Position numbers and translations under genes: made by a program. DNA of 32,902 nucleotides from a virus: the IMG/VR virus record IMGVR_UViG_3300047564_000994, positions 1-32,902 of that record. One strand, given 5' to 3'. The notes under the pieces were generated by a model. It did no database searches, was not told the DNA's origin, and saw only the letters and a program-made list of their open reading frames with translations. Positions 30,240-32,902 of this stretch are shown here, piece by piece; within the stretch, counting starts at the first letter, position 1; every line of letters begins with the position of its first letter.

Positions 30240-30943
30240 TGTTAATTCTATACACATTGGTGATGACACACATCACCATTCTTTGTGTTACAATGTATTT
30301 ACATCGTAGCCAAGCACACCGAGCAGTAACATATAATCCTGTAGTAGAACATCTCATGCGGTTTTGGCTATGGCTTACAACAGGCATGGTCACAAAAGAA
30401 TGGGTTGCTATACATCGTAAGCATCACCAGATGACCGACCAATATGGCGACCCACATTCACCAAAAGTATATGGCATTTGGCGTGTATTGTTTGGTGGTG
30501 CATTTCTGTATGCTAATGCAAGTAAAGATAAACTAATGGTTCAAGCATACGGCAAAGGAACACCTGACGATTGGGTTGAGAAGAATATATACTCAAAGTA
30601 TAGCCTTGTAGGCGTAATAGCATTATTGATTATTGAAACCTATCTATTTCACGGATGGGGTATTGTTATGTGGTTAATACAGATGGCCTGGATTCCATTT
30701 TGGGCTGCAGGCGTGGTCAATGGTATTGGCCATTATTGGGGTTATCGTAACACCGAAACAAATGATACATCCAAAAATATTATACCAATGGGTTTGATTA
30801 TTGGTGGTGAAGAACTACATAATAACCATCATAACAAACCAGCGAGTGCAAAACTATCTGAGAAATGGTTTGAATTAGATATTGGATGGTTTTGGATTAA
30901 AACATTAAGTTATTTGAAATTAGCAAAAATTAATAGGAAATAA
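30239..30943 (+). CDS. Fatty-acid desaturase (acyl-lipid/acyl-CoA delta-9 type)
   Basis: A 234-residue integral membrane protein, a short form of the desaturase family. All three His boxes that bind the di-iron centre are present: HRSQAH (22-27), HRKHH (59-63) and HNNHH (194-198). A further His lies in GIGHYWG. Hydrophobic spans lie at about 1-20, 35-50, 122-138 and 140-160. It should introduce a double bond in acyl chains of host membrane lipids using a host electron donor. It begins one base before the end of the nrdB stop, so it is co-expressed with that gene. Phage desaturases are auxiliary metabolic genes. Confidence 0.9.
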   Translation: MLILYTLVMTHITILCVTMYLHRSQAHRAVTYNPVVEHLMRFWLWLTTGMVTKEWVAIHRKHHQMTDQYGDPHSPKVYGIWRVLFGGAFLYANASKDKLMVQAYGKGTPDDWVEKNIYSKYSLVGVIALLIIETYLFHGWGIVMWLIQMAWIPFWAAGVVNGIGHYWGYRNTETNDTSKNIIPMGLIIGGEELHNNHHNKPASAKLSEKWFELDIGWFWIKTLSYLKLAKINRK

Positions 30944-30944
30944 A

Positions 30945-31379
30945 ATGAAGAAACTATTACTAGTATTACTTGCAATGCCTATGTTAGCATTTGCACAAAA
31001 AACTCCACAAGGTGTAACCTATGATGCTCAGATTGTCCGTGTAAGCGATGGCGATACTATTGTCATAGCGGCTCCTTTTTTACCTGCACCACTTAAACCC
31101 GAACTTGCCGTTAGAATATTCGGTGTGGATACTCCAGAAAAAGGACACAGAGCCCAATGCCCTTCAGAAGATGCCAGAGGACAAGCCGCAAGTGAATTCA
31201 CAAAAAAGGCAGTATCAGCTTCCACTCAGCGTCAAGTTGTGTTGTATGGCTGGGATAAATTTGGTGGCCGTGTCTTGGGTGATATCATATTAAATGGCCA
31301 ATCATTACGCACCATGTTAATTAAAAATGGTTTTGCTCGTGAGTATTTTGGTGAAGCCAAACAATCATGGTGTAATTAA
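30945..31379 (+). CDS. Exported staphylococcal-nuclease-like protein
   Basis: A 144-residue protein with a signal peptide (MKKLLLVLLAMPMLAFA, cleavage after Ala17). The SNase fold shows VRVSDGDTIV (31-40; Asp35/Asp37), then RIFGVDTPEKG (57-67; Arg57, Asp62, Glu65) and GGRVLGDI (107-114; Arg109). These correspond to the calcium and catalytic Arg/Glu/Arg residues of micrococcal nuclease. Cys72 and Cys143 could form a disulfide, consistent with a periplasmic protein. It would degrade DNA or RNA outside the cytoplasm, possibly incoming DNA of a competing phage or nucleic acid for salvage. It lies one base after the desaturase stop. Confidence 0.88.
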   Translation: MKKLLLVLLAMPMLAFAQKTPQGVTYDAQIVRVSDGDTIVIAAPFLPAPLKPELAVRIFGVDTPEKGHRAQCPSEDARGQAASEFTKKAVSASTQRQVVLYGWDKFGGRVLGDIILNGQSLRTMLIKNGFAREYFGEAKQSWCN

Positions 31380-31528
31380 TGACCGTATTAAAACACCAAT
31401 GTTCTGAGTGTGATTCAAAGTTTAAGATTGAATATGATGAAAGAGTAGTAGAAGATAATCCTCAATACTGTCCGTTCTGTTCTACCTATATACAGGAGAG
31501 CGAACTGGAGCAGGATGAAGATTATTAA
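31379..31528 (+). CDS. Small zinc-ribbon protein
   Basis: A 49-residue protein starting at the ATG that overlaps the upstream TAA and ending in a TAA that overlaps the next ATG. It has CSEC (Cys8, Cys11) and CPFC (Cys31, Cys34), the four ligands of a zinc ribbon, separated by an acidic loop (KIEYDERVVEDN). It ends in a Glu/Asp-rich tail. The same type of tiny acidic zinc-ribbon protein occurs near phoH in T4-like aquatic phages. A transcription- or replication-associated adaptor role is likely but unproven. Confidence 0.8.
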   Translation: MTVLKHQCSECDSKFKIEYDERVVEDNPQYCPFCSTYIQESELEQDEDY

Positions 31529-31986
31529 TGTGGCTTTATTATAATACAACAGAACAATTCAACGAAGAAGATATACAAGACCATTACGGTTTTGTGTATC
31601 TTATCACACACATTTCAACAGGCCGAAAGTATATCGGTAAGAAATTTTTTACTAAATCTAAAACGAGGCAGGTAAAAGGCAAAAAGAAAAAGAGCAGAGT
31701 ATCAAGTGATTGGCTAACCTATTGGGGATCCAATGAAGTATTAAAAGAAGAAGTCAAACAAAATGGGGAGGAAGCATACACAAGAGAAATTCTACATTTA
31801 TGCAAATCTAGGTCAGAGTGCAGTTATTGGGAAACATTTGAGATATTCTATCGCCATGCTCTACTAAGTGAACAATACTATAACTCATGGGTGACCTGTA
31901 AAATCCACAAATCTCATGTATTAGGAAAAATTAATGGCTCGCAACAAAGCTCTAACAGACAATGTAACAGAACTGAAACCAGTTAA
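31528..31986 (+). CDS. GIY-YIG-superfamily-like nuclease
   Basis: A 152-residue protein. GFVYLITHISTGRKYIGKKF (21-40) corresponds to the GIY...YIG core in diverged form (FVY for GIY, YIG kept). It is followed by a basic loop (RQVKGKKKKSRV) and a helix with the candidate catalytic Glu in WETFEIFYRHAL (101-112). A conserved DWLTYWGSN segment and an HLCKSRSEC pair are also visible. Related phage proteins are small GIY-YIG nucleases, some of which act as free-standing homing endonucleases or resolvases. It could equally be inactive. The C-terminal 53 bases overlap the phoH gene in another frame. Confidence 0.7.
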   Translation: MWLYYNTTEQFNEEDIQDHYGFVYLITHISTGRKYIGKKFFTKSKTRQVKGKKKKSRVSSDWLTYWGSNEVLKEEVKQNGEEAYTREILHLCKSRSECSYWETFEIFYRHALLSEQYYNSWVTCKIHKSHVLGKINGSQQSSNRQCNRTETS

Positions 31987-32680
31987 AACATCCAATCAAT
32001 TACGCATACGAATTGATGACCTCAAAACCTTTCAACCACTCACAGAAAACCAACGATTATTCTTTGAAGCATACAAACGCCAAGATTACTTTGTAGCACT
32101 ACATGGTGTTGCAGGTACAGGTAAAACATTTTGTGCTTTGTATAAAGCAATTGAAGAAGTATTAGACAAATCAAACCCATTTGATAAAATCATTGTAGTT
32201 AGGTCTGCCGTGCAATCACGGGAGATTGGTCATTTACCCGGCGATGTAAATGAAAAGATGGACATCTATCAGCAACCGTATCGCCAGATATGTGAAACAC
32301 TATTTGGTCGCAAGGATGCATGGGATAGACTAGAGGAACAAGGCCACATTGAGTTTATATCTACATCATTCATTCGTGGTATGTCCTTTGATGATGCCAT
32401 TATTATTGTAGATGAAATGCAGAACCTTACCTATGAAGAAATTGATACAGTAATGACACGGGTAGGTTACAGGTCAAAGATTATTTGGTGTGGTGATTAC
32501 AGGCAAACCGACCTGAACAAAAAGAAAAATGATATGTCAGGCATATTAAAGTTTTTTGATATTGCTCATCACATGGCAGCCTTTACACGAATTGAATTTA
32601 CCCCTGATGATATTGTTAGGTCATCATTGGTAAAAGATTATATCCTTGCCAAAATGAAGTATGAAGATGCTAATGACTGA
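31934..32680 (+). CDS. phoH: PhoH-like ATPase
   Basis: A 248-residue P-loop protein of the PhoH family, common in aquatic phages. The Walker A motif is GVAGTGKT (58-65, Lys64) and Walker B is IIIVDEMQN (156-164, Asp160/Glu161). IIVVRSAVQSREIGHLPGD (86-104) and the sensor-like IIWCGDYRQTD are family marks. It is predicted to hydrolyse ATP and may act on RNA; the physiological role in phages is unresolved. A ribosome binding site (TAGGA, about 31920) supports the ATG at 31934 despite the overlap with the nuclease gene. It is the last gene before a non-coding gap of 110 bases. Confidence 0.93.
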   Translation: MARNKALTDNVTELKPVKTSNQLRIRIDDLKTFQPLTENQRLFFEAYKRQDYFVALHGVAGTGKTFCALYKAIEEVLDKSNPFDKIIVVRSAVQSREIGHLPGDVNEKMDIYQQPYRQICETLFGRKDAWDRLEEQGHIEFISTSFIRGMSFDDAIIIVDEMQNLTYEEIDTVMTRVGYRSKIIWCGDYRQTDLNKKKNDMSGILKFFDIAHHMAAFTRIEFTPDDIVRSSLVKDYILAKMKYEDAND

Positions 32681-32706
32681 TTTCACCAGGTGATAAAGTC
32701 TAGGCG

Positions 32707-32815
32707 ATAGTGATAAAATCATATTGCATTGCAACATAAATTACTATATACTCCATATAGATGCTCATTAAGAGGTCTACGGAGAAAAAAATGCTTAATA
32801 AAATTTTATCACTAT
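32707..32815. repeat. 13-base inverted repeat flanking promoter and start codon
   Basis: atagtgataaaat at 32707-32719 is the exact reverse complement of attttatcactat at 32803-32815, with a loop of 83 bases. The first arm lies in the non-coding gap; the second is inside the first codons of the gene at 32791. The related sequence gtgataaa also occurs at 32690-32697. In a read-through transcript from phoH the two arms could pair and loop out the ribosome binding site and start codon. Confidence 0.5.
32724..32752 (+). promoter_or_regulatory. Likely sigma70-type promoter for the gene at 32791
   Basis: TTGCAT (32724-32729) and TATACT (32747-32752) are separated by 17 bases. The -10 matches five of six consensus bases; the -35 matches only three. 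Transcription would start near 32759 and give a leader of about 30 bases with a GGAG ribosome binding site at 32781-32784. Otherwise the gap 32681-32790 holds no gene and no clear hairpin terminator after phoH. Confidence 0.5.
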
Positions 32816-32902
32816 TCACCATTGACAGGCAATCTATACTAGAAAGTTATATTGCCAGTCGTCAGCCATTATCACAGGCTGATGTTGAAAGATTGATTAG
32901 AG
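32791..32902 (+). CDS. Start of a small protein (3' partial)
   Basis: The frame opens with ATG behind a GGAG site (32781-32784) and runs off the window edge after 37 codons. The visible part begins MLNKILSLFTIDRQSILESY and continues IASRQPLSQADVERLIR. A hydrophobic start followed by a YIASRQPLSQADVERL helix resembles DUF3563-type small proteins, but too little is visible to be sure. It has its own predicted promoter and an inverted repeat overlapping its first codons. Confidence 0.55.
   Translation, partial: MLNKILSLFTIDRQSILESYIASRQPLSQADVERLIR

Noticed and set aside
32683-32693. TCACCAGGTGA as a terminator hairpin after phoH
   Set aside because: The arms are only 5 bases with a one-base loop and no T-tract follows, so it cannot be a stable intrinsic terminator.
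1-32902. CRISPR arrays, tRNA genes, insertion sequences or attachment sites
   Set aside because: No regularly spaced repeats, cloverleaf-like genes, transposase or integrase motifs or terminal inverted repeats were noticed while reading. A tRNA scan was not possible here.

Overview
The window is a stretch of an AT-rich, T4-like (contractile-tail, myovirus-type) bacteriophage genome. The basis is the gene content: a gp61-type primase, ThyX, class I NrdA and NrdB, PhoH, an IscA-like carrier, a T4-type late promoter box (TATAAATA), and many small conserved proteins typical of marine and freshwater T4-like phages. Every supported gene is on the + strand. Most neighbours overlap by 1-15 bases or sit a few bases apart, so the window reads as a few long polycistronic units. 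The host is probably a Gram-negative bacterium, because the lysis region has an outer-membrane-lipoprotein (Rz1-type) spanin. No host species can be named from the sequence. I saw no tRNA, rRNA, CRISPR array, insertion sequence or integrase.

Layout. (1) 1-2133: the end of an unknown gene, a 408-residue protein that carries nucleotidyltransferase-fold motifs, and two small conserved proteins. (2) 2157-12667: an unbroken 13-gene sugar cluster. It has glycosyltransferase-like proteins, a dTDP-glucose-dehydratase-type SDR, a sugar nucleotidyltransferase, a kinase-fold protein, a sedoheptulose-7-phosphate-cyclase-like (EEVS-type) enzyme, a classical SDR, an RfbH-type Fe-S/PMP dehydrase, an epimerase and a 2-oxoglutarate oxygenase. 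(3) 12672-21369: late, virion-associated proteins behind a T4-type late promoter. They include a 902-residue multidomain protein (NMN-adenylyltransferase-like plus P-loop kinase-like), Lys/Glu-rich modular proteins and a PA14-like adhesin. (4) 21369-24731: a lysis module with an overlapping spanin pair, a GH19 endolysin and several small membrane proteins. (5) 24734-32680: a DNA/nucleotide metabolism unit that starts at a host-type sigma70 promoter: primase, ThyX, NrdA, IscA-like protein, unknown, NrdB, fatty-acid desaturase, exported nuclease, zinc ribbon, GIY-YIG-like nuclease and PhoH. (6) 32700-32902: a non-coding control region and the start of another small gene.

Most notable. The sugar cluster carries NDP-sugar transferase, kinase fold, EEVS-type cyclase and SDR genes side by side. 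That is the same enzyme set bacteria use to make activated C7-cyclitols (acarbose and validamycin type), which suggests the phage makes an unusual cyclitol- and deoxysugar-containing glycan. The RfbH-type enzyme needs a [2Fe-2S] cluster, and an Fe-S carrier gene lies further downstream.

A second theme is a short N-terminal leader (MKF-x-EFL-x-E type) shared by at least four otherwise unrelated proteins. It looks like the T4 capsid-targeting sequence that the prohead protease removes, so these proteins, including two with nucleotidyltransferase motifs, may be packaged and injected with the DNA. Two overprinted reading frames with good ribosome binding sites (15029-15202, and less securely 27659-27853) are further candidates for overlooked genes.
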